Shown here: piece after piece, positions 11,224 to 23,338 of the stretch
How positions within the stretch are numbered: the stretch's first letter is position 1
Layout of the letters: each line of letters opens with the position of its first letter
Assembly: GCF_016808095.1 (NCBI RefSeq)
Contig: NC_068978.1
Coordinates: forward strand, 29,213,306-29,277,305
Direction: 5' to 3'
DNA from: Vigna angularis
Taxonomy: Eukaryota > Streptophyta > Magnoliopsida > Fabales > Fabaceae
DNA: 64,000 bases
Program-made: the position numbers and the translations under genes
The notes under the pieces: generated by a model
Databases searched by the model: none
What the model saw: only the letters and a program-made list of their open reading frames with translations
Told to the model about the DNA's origin: nothing

Positions 11224-11865
11224 TGTACTATAGGATGCCTTATCCTACAACGGTCGACCGACACCTAAACCAAACGGTCGGCCGATAACCCAATAGCACA
11301 TTGTCGTCGACCACTTGGTGCTCGACAACCAAAATAGTATGTCGCGACACGAAGCGCTCATACGACATGTCGCCTATTCATGTCGCATGTCGCCTATTCA
11401 TGTCGACACACAGAACGATCGACATGCGGCGTGCGATATTTTAGCATACGGTTTAGCGGTTGCAAATAAGCAGTTACACATGTTAGCTAACCAACGCCGC
11501 GAATCACGAAAGCAGTTGACTCAGTATCAACACACAATCTAGCAGTTACAACTTCTACACAGTCCACTTCGGTAACTGTCCGGATTTTCAGGTAACAATT
11601 TGTTTTACTGTTTTAAATATACGAAACACAAGAGAAAAAAGGTACGTTTTTCTCCCAGATAGAAAATTAAGAAAGATTACTCCTAATCTGATTGATCATA
11701 TCCCTTTCTGACTTGAGCGTCGGAGTGCCTTTGCAGGTACCCAGCCCATCTTTACTCAAGGAAGCAGAGAAGAAGGAGAGAAACAGCACAGTAAAAGCAG
11801 TACTGAGAAGAAGTGGTCCAGAGTTGTTAGGTTCGAATCTTGGTCTCCACATCCCTACTGAAACA
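11224..11865 (+). repeat. 3' LTR of the Tat element
   Basis: 642 bp, TGTACTATAGG...CTGAAACA, followed by the target duplication AATTG. It lacks 10 bp present in the 5' LTR and differs by about five other bases. Confidence 0.93.
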
Positions 11866-11869
11866 AATT

Positions 11870-12002
11870 GCCTATTAAAATATAGTACATTCCCATATAC
11901 AAACGCACTCTCACCACCAACAATGGAAGCGATTTCGTGACACCTTCCCGCCGACGACACTTCCGACACTTCAACACCCTAATTCAACCCCTTTTCTTCC
12001 AT
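11870..12002 (-). pseudogene. Start of the antisense gene of the older Tat element
   Basis: From the ATG at 12002 the - strand reads MEEKGLN, a stop, then a stretch ending GGESAFVYGNV. This parallels MEERGQN ... GEDAFVYGNV at the start of the intact antisense gene (10769 leftwards). It is cut off by the truncation near 11870 and carries an early stop, so it is dead. Confidence 0.75.
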
Positions 12003-12408
12003 CGTCAACTATAAATAAATTAGCACAGGGAAAGGATTCAGGTTTACCTGATAGATTCATAAGTGAGAAAAATAAAGTTGAAGCGAGGCAAGAGAACTAG
12101 CGAGGCAACATAACTGTCACTGAAGTAGAAATGACTATGTTGCTACCACAATTTCTTAGGCCTTTTCACATTGTCTTTCACACTAATAAAGGGAAAACTG
12201 ACAGCGAAACACCACACGCCGTAGGATTAGCACAATCCAACGGCTCTGTTTTCACGCCTTTACAAATACCCTCGAGAGCGGGAAACAGTAGAGCGTCTCA
12301 ACAAAACGGTGCGCAACAATTACCCTACTCAACGAGCGTACCCTCAACGTCCTATAGTTAACTCGCACGCTTAAACCGCGTTGGTTAACTCGGACTTGGA
12401 GGACATTA

Positions 12409-13442
12409 TGTATGGTAGAATATCTGAAGTCGAGCGGTTGGATTGTGCCATACGCTCCTGGACAAAACGATCGCTATATCGTAAAAAATAATGCCAGCGA
12501 GACAATCGTCATGCCATACGCTCGTCAATACCGCCCTTAGTATCGATCGTCTTAATAGCGATCGTCCGTTACTTAAATCAAGCAACCAGCATGGGTCAAA
12601 TTAACCCAATTAAGCTAAGAGTCAACAAACGCTCGGTCAACTTTATTCAGACTGGGTCAATTAACCCAGATAAACTAAGGAAGAAGCGGTTACAAATGTA
12701 TAACCATGAAAGTGCAAGATACGAAACTAACCAACCAAATATCAAAGACAAGGTCAAGATCAGGTGACTGAATTATCCAACTAACCGGATTTTTCGGTAA
12801 ACGGTTCATCTTACTTATAGGTTAAATACAAAAAACCTAAAGAAATATCTTTTTGTCATTTAGAATTATCCCCACACTTTTCTTTCATTTCCAAATAGAA
12901 ATTAGATCAATTTTTTGAAATGAAAGAAAGAGATAGAAAAAAATAAGTGTTCCGAAGGAACCTGCTCTTCTACTGAAAATTTGCCGTTGATAAAAAAATG
13001 ATCGGGCTATTTTTTCTATTTCATTTAATATGATTCTTTTATTTATTATGTTTCTTTTATTATACAAAATACAAAATATATACAAAATAAAGTGACCGGA
13101 AATGAATACGACCTTAAGAATCATTATTTTAGTAATTCTTAAATCCTAGATTATTTTTATGTATCACATAAATTCTTTTTTTTTGTTTCCGAGGTAATCT
13201 TGTTATATTGCCCTTTGCTTTGAAACGTTTTGATTAAGGAAAAAAGAGAGAGAAAAGATTAATTTGAATTATTGAACCAAAAGGTTCGGTGATTCCTTTT
13301 TTCTGACTTAAGCGTCGGAGTGCCTTTGCAGGTACTCACTCCACTCTCTCCAAAGAACCCTGTGCAACTAAAAAATATAAGGATAACTGCATTGTAAGAA
13401 GATGAAGACATCGTTGATCAGATTCGCACCTCGGTTCCAACA
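12409..13442 (+). repeat. LTR of the older Tat element, with a 440-bp AT-rich insert
   Basis: Starts TGTATGGTAG after a purine-rich tract and ends CGGTTCCAACA. It aligns with the young LTR at the U3/R region (ACCGGATTTTTCGGTAA) and near the 3' end (TGACTTAAGCGTCGGAGTGC). Between about 12845 and 13285 it holds roughly 440 bp with no counterpart in the young LTRs. Confidence 0.7.
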
Positions 13443-13466
13443 CTTTCTAATCAAAGTTAAAGAAAA

Positions 13467-14471
13467 GAGTGTTTCATCCTACACCTCCAAGATATCATCC
13501 TGCACCTCGAAAAATTACATTTTTAACCTTCTAACATCCTATCCTACACCTCTAACTTTTTCAAAATTTTCATTTTCAACTTTAATGAATATTTTTTTAT
13601 TTTCTTTTCTTTTTTATTCACCACCTTAATAATAATTTAATTTAATTTAAAATTTAAATATTATTTAATATAATTTTATATTTTAATAATTATTAAAATA
13701 TGATTTATATTATAATAATAATTGTATTAAAAACTTATAAATAAAATAATAAAATAAAATAAATAATAATAATAATAAATATTTATAATCATGTATTTAA
13801 ATATATTAAATTATATTAAAATATTAAATTAAATTCAATAATTATTAAAGTTAGAAAAAACAAAATTTTGAAAAGATTTGTTAATCGGATATAGATATCC
13901 AATAAGTAATGTTACGGATACCGATGAACAATTGTTTTTAGAAATTTATTTTTTATTTAAATTTTAATAATTATTTAATTTAATTTAATATTTTAATATA
14001 ATTTAAATTTATTTAAATATTTTTTTAATATAATTTTATTTGATTTTAAATAAATACTTATTTTTAAAATTTTGTCTTTTATTTAAATTTTAATAATTAT
14101 TTAATTTATTTTAGTATTTTAATATAATTTAATATATTTAAATATATTAAATATTTTATTTAATATAATTTTTTATTTATTTTTATTATTTTTATTTTAA
14201 TTATTTTATTTTTATATTTTTAATATAATTAATATTATAATATAAATCATATTTATTAAAATATAAAATTATATTAAATAATATTTAAATTTTAAATTTA
14301 ATTATTATTAAAGTGGTATAGAGTATTTTTAATAAGAAAAAAAAATGAAAAGATATTTTTTTAAGTTAAAAATGAAATTTAGAGATTTAGAATAAGAATA
14401 AAATATTAGAAGATTAAAAATAGAATTTTTGAAAAGACGAGGGAGGTGTTGGAGGCTAGGATGAATCACTC
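13467..14471. mobile_element. Foldback Mutator-like element
   Basis: A 1.0-kb AT-rich element with very long terminal inverted repeats: the left half (13467 to about 13800) read in reverse complement matches the right half (about 14150-14471). Termini are GAGTGTTTCATCCTACACCT and, inverted, GAGTGATTCATCCTAGCCTC. Nine-base target duplications TAAAGAAAA (13458-13466) and TAAAGGAAA (14472-14480) match at 8 of 9 positions, as expected for the Mutator superfamily. No transposase is encoded. It ends about 60 bp before the TATA box of the UGT gene at 14644. Confidence 0.82.
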
Positions 14472-14532
14472 TAAAGGAAAAAACAAATGTCAGTGTTATA
14501 ATAAAATAATATTTTATGAACTTGGAATCTAG

Positions 14533-14541
14533 TATAAAATA
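14533..14541 (+). promoter_or_regulatory. TATA box of the UGT73-like gene
   Basis: TATAAAATA lies about 105 bp before the ATG at 14644, a normal plant distance. Everything more than about 60 bp upstream is transposon sequence. Confidence 0.6.
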
Positions 14542-14643
14542 ACCACGACCCTGAAAAAGGAATGCAACGAGTGCTTTCCTTTGTATCGAAAGCACTGTTA
14601 TCAAGAAAGCGGTGAAAAGCATCTTGTGAACTTCGTCAGAGCC

Positions 14644-16068
14644 ATGAATAATGAACACCCACAGCTCAACATTCACTTCATTCCTTTCCTAGCACCAGGC
14701 CATCTCATCCCTCTCTGCAACATAGCCACACTATTCGCCGCACGTGGCCACCGCGTCACTGTCATCACCACTCCCTCCTACGCCCAAATCCTTCGCAAAT
14801 CCAGCCCCTCCCTCCTCCTCCATGTTGTCGACTTCCCCGCCCAAGAAGCCGGCTTCTCCGACGGCGCAGAACTCATGTCCGCAGCCAATGACCTTGAAAG
14901 CGCCCGAAAGTTCTTCCACGCCAGCATGCTCCTCCGCGTCCCCATCAGCCGTTTCCTAGAGCAGCACCCACCCGATTGCGTCGTCGCCGACTTCTTCCAC
15001 CCCTGGGTGCATGACGTGGCGAACAATCTCCGCATCGCCAGACTCGCCTTCAACGGCTTCTCCCTCTTCACCGTGGCCGCCATGGAGTCCGTGAGATTGA
15101 ACCCCGCACTTGTTTCCGACGCCGATCCCTTCGTGATCCCCGATTTTCCCCATTGCATCACCTTGTGGTCGAGACCTCCCAAGAGGGTTACCGCCTTCTT
15201 GGAGAGTCTTCTGGAAACAGAGATGAAGAGCGATGGTCTCATCGTGAACAACTTCGTGGAGCTTGACGGAGAAGAGTACATCCAGCACTACGAGAAAGGC
15301 AAGGCCCACAAAGCCTGGCATCTTGGGCCAGCATGTCTAGTTGCGAAAGGCGGCGAAGAGAGAGGCGAGAAGAGTGTGGTGAGCGAGGAAGCGTGTGTGA
15401 GTTGGCTGAACTCGAAGCAGGCGAAATCTGTTGTGTATGTATGTTTCGGTAGCATGTGTCGGTTTCCGGATAGACAGCTTTTCGAGATGGCGTGTGGGCT
15501 GGAAGAAGCGGCGCATAATTTCGTATGGGTGGTTCCGGAAAAGAAGGGGAAAGAGGATGAGAGCGAAGAGGAGAAGACGAAGTGGCTGCCAAAGGGGTTC
15601 GAAGAGAGGAACGCAGAGAAAGGGCTTATCATCAGAGGGTGGGCCCCGCAGCTTGTTATCCTGGCCCACAATGCTGTCGGGGCCTTTCTCACGCACTGCG
15701 GTTGGAACTCTACTTTAGAGGCCGTTACAGTTGGAGTTCCCATGCTGACGTGGCCGGTGTTAGGGGATCAGTTCTACAACGAGAGGCTGGTTACTGAGGT
15801 GCGTGGGGTGGCGGTGGAGGTGGGTGCCACCGAGTGGAGAGAGACCGGCTACGGAGAGAGGGAGAAGCTGGTCACCAGAGATTGCATCGAGAAGGCTGTG
15901 AGGAGGCTGATGGACGGCGGTGATGAAGCTGACCAAATCAGACGCCGTGCACAGGAGTTTTCGGATAAGGCTAAACAAGCTCTTCAGGATGGAGGGTCCT
16001 CTTACAATAATTTAACTGCGCTCATTGCTCATCTCACACGCCTCAAACGCCTCAGAGACACACGCTAA
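14644..16068 (+). CDS. Family-1 UDP-glycosyltransferase, UGT73-like
   Basis: Transfers a sugar from a UDP-sugar to a small hydrophobic acceptor in the cytosol. The protein has 474 residues, normal for plant family-1 UGTs, in one uninterrupted exon. ATG 14644 is chosen because MNNEHPQLNIHFIPFLAPGH puts the catalytic histidine at residue 20; an upstream in-frame TTG is not a likely start. The catalytic-dyad aspartate is probably D116 (VVADFFHPW). The 44-residue PSPG donor-binding box runs W333-Q376 (WAPQLVILAHNAVGAFLTHC ... LGDQ) with HCGWNS intact and the final DQ present. The long charged insert before it (KKGKEDESEEEKTKW) and the overall pattern fit group D/UGT73, which acts on triterpenoids and flavonoids. 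Codon use is GC-rich against the AT-rich surroundings. The acceptor cannot be read from sequence. Confidence 0.92.
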   Translation: MNNEHPQLNIHFIPFLAPGHLIPLCNIATLFAARGHRVTVITTPSYAQILRKSSPSLLLHVVDFPAQEAGFSDGAELMSAANDLESARKFFHASMLLRVPISRFLEQHPPDCVVADFFHPWVHDVANNLRIARLAFNGFSLFTVAAMESVRLNPALVSDADPFVIPDFPHCITLWSRPPKRVTAFLESLLETEMKSDGLIVNNFVELDGEEYIQHYEKGKAHKAWHLGPACLVAKGGEERGEKSVVSEEACVSWLNSKQAKSVVYVCFGSMCRFPDRQLFEMACGLEEAAHNFVWVVPEKKGKEDESEEEKTKWLPKGFEERNAEKGLIIRGWAPQLVILAHNAVGAFLTHCGWNSTLEAVTVGVPMLTWPVLGDQFYNERLVTEVRGVAVEVGATEWRETGYGEREKLVTRDCIEKAVRRLMDGGDEADQIRRRAQEFSDKAKQALQDGGSSYNNLTALIAHLTRLKRLRDTR

Positions 16069-16126
16069 TCCTTATGCCTTTATGCTTGTTATTGCTTCTA
16101 TTACCAATCTTACATGTTGTATTTTG

Positions 16127-16132
16127 AATAAA
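16127..16132 (+). terminator. Candidate polyadenylation signal of the UGT73-like gene
   Basis: AATAAA lies 59 bp after the stop codon, in a T-rich context. This is a normal position for a plant polyadenylation signal. Confidence 0.5.
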
Positions 16133-17642
16133 TTTACCAGTGATGAAGGCTATACATGGAGATGGAATGAAAAACACTAAAAATTATTAAATCTTCCCTC
16201 TTGCTTCTTTAAATAATTTTTTTATTGTCCCTTTGTTTATTTTGCCAGCCCATGCAATAATTTTGGTATCTCTAATCAGCAATGGCCGACAATACCCAGT
16301 GGATTGTTAAAAGCTCCCTCTCCGTACGTAATTTTCTGCCTCCAACTGTGCTCCGTAATTCCCGTTTCCCACCAACCCGTGATAATCCAGCAGAGAACAC
16401 ACAAAAGACATATTCAGAATCAAATTTTTTCCTCAAAATTGCTATCCCAATACAGCTTCATGACCAATATCTTAAGTTCACCTTCATCGTTCTAACGCCA
16501 TCACCTTCTATCACAGGAGATATAACATGAGCCGCAGATAAACTTAAATTTTAAGAATTCATTAAAATTTTATTTTATTAGTTTTGAGGATAATATTTAT
16601 TTTGATTTCGATAAAAATAAAATAAATACGTAAATAATTTTAATTTTTTATTTATTTTAAAAAAATATTATTTAAGTTATTAATATAAGATTGAAATAGA
16701 TTTTATTTTAAGTTAATTGATCTTATGAGTTTTTATTATTTATATTTGATTCAAGTTTTATTAAATGTTCAGTAAAAATAACTCAATTGAAGAGTAAAAT
16801 TATTACTGTGAGTGATGTTTTTTATCGGTACCTGCATACACAGAGCTACCTTTCCCCGTATTATCATCAACAAAACTTTTAATGAAAACTGGGTCTATGA
16901 ACATCACTGATGGCTTAATAACAAGAAGGAAGCCTGTGAAGAAACATAGCTCCAGGATTCATAACAATGAACAGGGAAAGAGTCGAACCTCCTCCCAATC
17001 TCCATTGCCGGCGATGGGTTGTAGATTTGGCTGTTTTATTTTCTTTGCTTTTATTTCTTTACTTTTTGGTATTTGTTTGATTATTGTCTGTTTGCTGCAT
17101 TCTACACTATTTTTTTAAATAAAAATATAAAAGTCATAAAAAAATGAAAATTAAAAAAATGAAAGTATATAAAATATTAAAACTAAAAAAAATATTTTTA
17201 GTGTTTAGCATATTTTTAAAATATTGTTCTTAAATAAAATAAATAAATTATGGTTCTAGCGTGTTTTTAACATTTCGAAAATATAGTTTTAATATATTTT
17301 CTATTTCACTTTTCTTTAAAAACACTTTGTGTAAATAATTTTATTGTTCTATTTTAAATACTCAGGTAAATAATATTAAACCCATGTAAATATAATTACT
17401 ATTTTCACAATTTTACTTTATTTTAAATATTCACAAAAATATCATAAAATTACAATAAATATATATATATATATATATATTTAAATATGTTTTTAATTCT
17501 TTAACTATCAAACATTTTTTGATTTTGTCCTCTTTCAAACTTCTACATTTTCATCTTTTTTTTAATAAAAGTATAATTTTAGTCTTAGAAAACGCGTTAA
17601 CTTTTCAGTAAGCTGGTTGGCTAACAGTGTGTCAATGTTTCA
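16133..17642. other. AT-rich spacer with one small candidate ORF
   Basis: Apart from a short candidate ORF at 16882-17118 and a (TA)n tract at about 17459-17480, I see only AT-rich spacer. The piece at about 17485-17600 resembles a dispersed legume repeat that begins with a 'tttaaatatg' motif. No inverted repeat or target duplication could be defined. Confidence 0.5.
16882..17118 (+). CDS. Small hypothetical protein with one membrane segment (uncertain)
   Basis: 78 codons from ATG to TAA. The first half is basic and serine-rich (TRRKPVKKHSSRIH ... EQGKSRTSSQSPLP). The last 30 residues are strongly hydrophobic (CFIFFAFISLLFGICLIIVC), a plausible C-terminal membrane anchor. The stop is followed at once by an AATAAAA stretch that could serve in polyadenylation. 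Base composition is less AT-biased than the flanks. I do not recognise a family, and a chance ORF is quite possible. Confidence 0.25.
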   Translation: MKTGSMNITDGLITRRKPVKKHSSRIHNNEQGKSRTSSQSPLPAMGCRFGCFIFFAFISLLFGICLIIVCLLHSTLFF

Positions 17643-19226
17643 TGACACGTTGGAAATTCAAAATCTCTAGCTTTGAAACTTCACTCTCCAACCAAACCCC
17701 TTAACTCTCCAGGGTGCATCCTCCACCACACTTTGCTTCTGCAAAATCCACATCAACGCCTTCCCCACCCATATAGCCCTCCTCCCTCTCTCCGCCTCGG
17801 CCTCCACCCCCGACACCACCACCTGCGTTCCGACCTTCCACCTTGGTTAGAATTGGGAGAAATAGTTAGAATTGGTTATTGGTGTTTGAGTGGCATAATT
17901 CTGCAGAATTTTGGTGCTGCAAATTATGTAGACTCGCTGAGCGAATGAATTCGCACAACGAGTCACCCTGGCGAGATGCTCTCTACCAGGGCATTCGCAC
18001 AACGAATAGATGCGCTGTGCGAATGTTTTCAGAGGTTGTTCTCTGTTTGCTGATCTACACAGTGAATCAAGACGCTGAGCGCCTGGTTGGGGTCTAGAAC
18101 CACTGTCATTTTATTCGAATAGCGAATAGGTGCGCTTTACGAGTGTTTAGGGAGTTCGAGCCACTGCTTGGGGCTCTCGCATAACGAATTGAGGCATTAT
18201 GCGAAGGGTTAGGATCTGATACTATATATCAGAATTTTCAGTTTAGTTGAGCGCACAGACTTGGTGCACTGAGCGAATGGGCTTTAGCTGAGCGCACAGA
18301 GTTGGTGCACTGAGTGAGAGGTCAGTGAGCAGAACCCATTGTTTCTGTTTTCGCACAACGAGTTTGGTGCGCTGAGCGTCTAGTCCAGAACCTGTTTTTA
18401 TTCTTTTTATCCCTATTTTCGGATAACCTTGAGCTATGTTTTGATTATTATAATGGTGTAGAAGTATATATGATATTGTATGATCATGCATTATGGTATT
18501 TGGTTGTTCATGTCTTGAGTTAAGTTTTAAAGTGAAAGTATGGTTGATGGACGCAATTCCATGATCCTCACGGAGAGGTTACATGGTGGTGCCCTGTGTA
18601 AGTTTAGAATGATTGCAGGAAGCCTAGTTTTGGGGGTTATCCTAAAACTCCAATGTCTTTCATTCTCAAGTAGAGAGGATTGAACCATGTTGTGAGGAGT
18701 AGGAGGAGGTCTTAGTCTTGGGGGCTTCCAGTATGCCTCAAGGCCCGGAACAGACTAACCTCGTGAGTGTGGTAGGGTGAAACCCATTGGCAATGACTTT
18801 GCAAAGCAGTAGAGGCCACCACGAGTGCATAACCCGCCATAACTCAGCAATCATTCTAAGTCTGGACGGTCAAGTCTAGGTCATAACATGTTAGGATGTC
18901 TGAACTAATTTATCTTGTTTGAATAATTATGTGAATGTGTTTTGTGATACAATTGTATGAACTCTTTTATATATAGCTTACCCTTGCTTTTCTGTTGTCT
19001 GTTCTTGTATGTTTTCTCTTTTGCAATGATTACCTGATTGGTGTGAGCTTAGGGAGACATCTGTTTCAGTTACTTTAACGATATGTGATCGAGGGAATTC
19101 AGTAAAGAAGTCAAACGAATCTACAAGTATAGATATTGTCTATTCGTAAGTTTGTTTCTTATATTAGTTAATTTATCATATATAATATTCATTTTAGTAG
19201 TATTTTACTATTAAAATGGGATGTTA
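17643..19226 (-). repeat. LTR-like repeat, reverse orientation, first type
   Basis: Read on the - strand it starts near 19226 with AACATCCC, like the LTR at 62874 (TGTGACATCCC). It shares that LTR's layout: a GGTAAGCT-type segment about 250 bp in, then a block with CCTAGACTTGACCGTCCAGA and an AGGTTAGTC motif. The left half (17930-18390) is rich in repeated GCGCTGAGCG / CGCACAACGA motifs. No coding sequence. The left boundary is approximate, and no second LTR is present. Confidence 0.45.
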
Positions 19227-19467
19227 TTTAGACTTCTCATAGTGAGCTAAGAGATAATATCTAATTAAAAAACTAATAAAAAATGAATGAAGTAACACAA
19301 AGAAAAATCACATAAAATTAAAGTAAAATATTTTTAAGAGATAAACAAGAATTTTTATCTAATTTTTTTATAATAAAACCTATATATAATTTAACCTTTT
19401 AATAATAAAATATTTACAGATCATTTTTTTAAACCTTCTCAAGTCTTATAAATCCCTATTTTCTATG

Positions 19468-21715
<2,248 letters not shown>

Positions 21716-22039
21716 AGGTATTTTACACAAATCTTAAAGTTAAAATCTAGATTTTATAAGATTTATTTATTCAAATATATTGATATAGATTTAAAATTTG
21801 GATTTTGTATAAAATACATAGTTTTAAGAATAAAAAATTTAATTGCGATAGTGAAATTATTTTTTAAATCATAAAAAAATATTATTTAAATTTATCTCGT
21901 TTTCCATCTGAAAGCCACTTTTACAACTAATTATAAGTAAATATACAAAATTCTCAAAGGTGTAAAGTTCATTTTCTTTTGGCAACATTTCAAAAATTAT
22001 AATTATTAGACCAGTATAAATGAAGAAATATAGAATTAT

Positions 22040-22210
22040 AAGTTAGGATTAATGTCTCGGTAGGTCGTTATTTTCGTCTTCGAAATCTGAAATATGTCTC
22101 TTCCTTTTTCGGCGTTTCAATTAGGTTCTTATTTTTATAAAATTGAATCAAATAGGAGCTTTAAGTGAAATTGAGAAGACGTTGTTAAGGAGGATGTTAC
22201 GTGACATGCT
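22040..22210. repeat. Fragment of a 'TTTAATGATTCGGTAGGTC' type terminal repeat
   Basis: The sequence GGATTAATGTCTCGGTAGGTC and what follows (ATATGTCTCTTCC, CAATTAGGTTC, then GTTACGTGACATGCTGACAG) parallel one end of the Mutator-like element at 49989-50744 and another fragment at 60274-60480. No opposite end was found nearby, so it is a single remnant. Confidence 0.5.
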
Positions 22211-23338
22211 GACAGTGCCTTCTTAAATGATGTGAAATTAAAAACGTGTGTGAAAAGAGGGAAAATAAAATTTAAATAAGGGCAAAGTGATCATCTCATA
22301 TCATACAACACATGGAAAGGTCCAAAAAACACTATCAGCACCAAACATTGCTCTTGGAATGTCATCTTCATCTTCTCCGGTAACCAAATCACGCTTCCAT
22401 GGCAGTCACCGTAGACAGAATTGCAAATTGCAGGAACCCAATCGCGAGTTCGCCTAACATTTTCACCACTGCGATACAAAATCAGAACCTGCGAAAATTC
22501 CTAAATCAAAAACTAAAAAAAGATGTATGTGAACTGATGCAAAATTGACAATAAAAAGTTGAATCTGCGAAAATTCCCAAATCAACCACCACTTTGAAGT
22601 ATCTTCACCTGATCACCTCGTCAATGCCGCTGCAGAGACCACCCAAACATACAAGCGCCTCTTTGCGAGCTACTCGCTAGGTTGCCACCAATCGTGATTC
22701 GATCTCCATTGTCTTTGCAACCTGAAAGGTAAAAAAACCAGAAACGACAGGGGAACCCTAAAACGCAGAAAAAATCACCAAATCAGCTAACCCTGAATAA
22801 AAATCTTAGTTCAAATAGAATGCCTAAAGAAAAACATATACATATATTTATAATGTTAGACAAAACATAAAATACAATGGTAAAAGTCCTTAAAGTTGTA
22901 GGTCCATGCATGGATCTCCACTAGGTTTCCATCACCACTAATCAACTCAACCAATAACAAACAAACTTAAAACTTAAGCATCTAATACAAATAATCAACC
23001 ATAGCATAAACTTTGAAATATCCTGGCTGATGACATATTACAAAAAAAACAAGACAGCAAACCAGTGGCTTTTATTTTCAGCAAGTCATTGTCCTCAATG
23101 ATAATACGAATTTAATCTCGGATGCCAGGGTCTTTATACCTCAACCTACATGTTTTTTAATTAGGTAAAATGTTCCATAATATAAGATAATAGCAGACTA
23201 TGTAATATGATAATTAGGTATAGCACCTTCATCGCAGACTATGTAATATGAAATTTATAAGATATTAGCACAAATAGAAAAGAAATAGCACAACAAAAGC
23301 TCACCTATTTTGTATGATATAATAGAATAGCAGAAAGG
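22211..23338. other. Spacer and 3' flank of UGT91 copy 1
   Basis: No gene seen at 22211-22900. The piece at about 22290-22800 is less AT-rich and may be internal sequence of a non-autonomous DNA transposon. From about 22960 to 23130 the sequence (AACTTAAGCATC, GCTGATGACATATTACAA, GTCATTGTCCTCAATGAT) is the 3' flank shared with UGT91 copies 2 and 3. Confidence 0.5.

Larger units (their letters stand above)
2339..11865 (+). mobile_element. Complete Ty3/gypsy LTR retrotransposon, Tat type, with an antisense gene
   Basis: The 9.5-kb element is bounded by two near-identical LTRs (2339-2990 and 11224-11865) that begin TGTACTATAGG and end CTGAAACA. A perfect 5-bp target duplication AATTG lies at 2334-2338 and 11866-11870. 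Internal order: primer site, gag, protease, reverse transcriptase, RNase H, a second RNase H, integrase, a convergent antisense gene, a G-rich polypurine tract, 3' LTR. A second archaeal-type RNase H before integrase plus a 3' antisense ORF are hallmarks of the Tat lineage. By eye the LTRs differ by about five substitutions and one 10-bp deletion, so insertion was recent. Two frame breaks interrupt the coding strand, so self-mobility is doubtful if the breaks are real. Confidence 0.93.
11866..13442 (+). mobile_element. Truncated older Tat-family element, 3' part only
   Basis: The sequence right of the young element reads like the same family: the start of an antisense gene (12002 leftwards), its upstream region with the GAGAGCGGGAAA...AAAACGGTGCGC block, a purine-rich tract at about 12392-12404, and an LTR (12409-13442). 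The LTR shares the segment CGTCGGAGTGCCTTTGCAGG with the young LTRs. The left flank at 2333 and below shows no matching internal sequence. The older copy was therefore already truncated when the younger one inserted. Confidence 0.75.

Noticed and set aside
12885..13124. 79-codon - strand frame in the extra LTR block, considered as a plastid gene fragment
   Set aside because: I could not match it to any plastid protein I know, so no organelle origin is annotated; it is kept only as a finding to test.
15239..15743. Long - strand and alternative + strand frames within the UGT73-like gene
   Set aside because: The GC-rich coding sequence of the real gene produces few stops in other frames. None has independent support.
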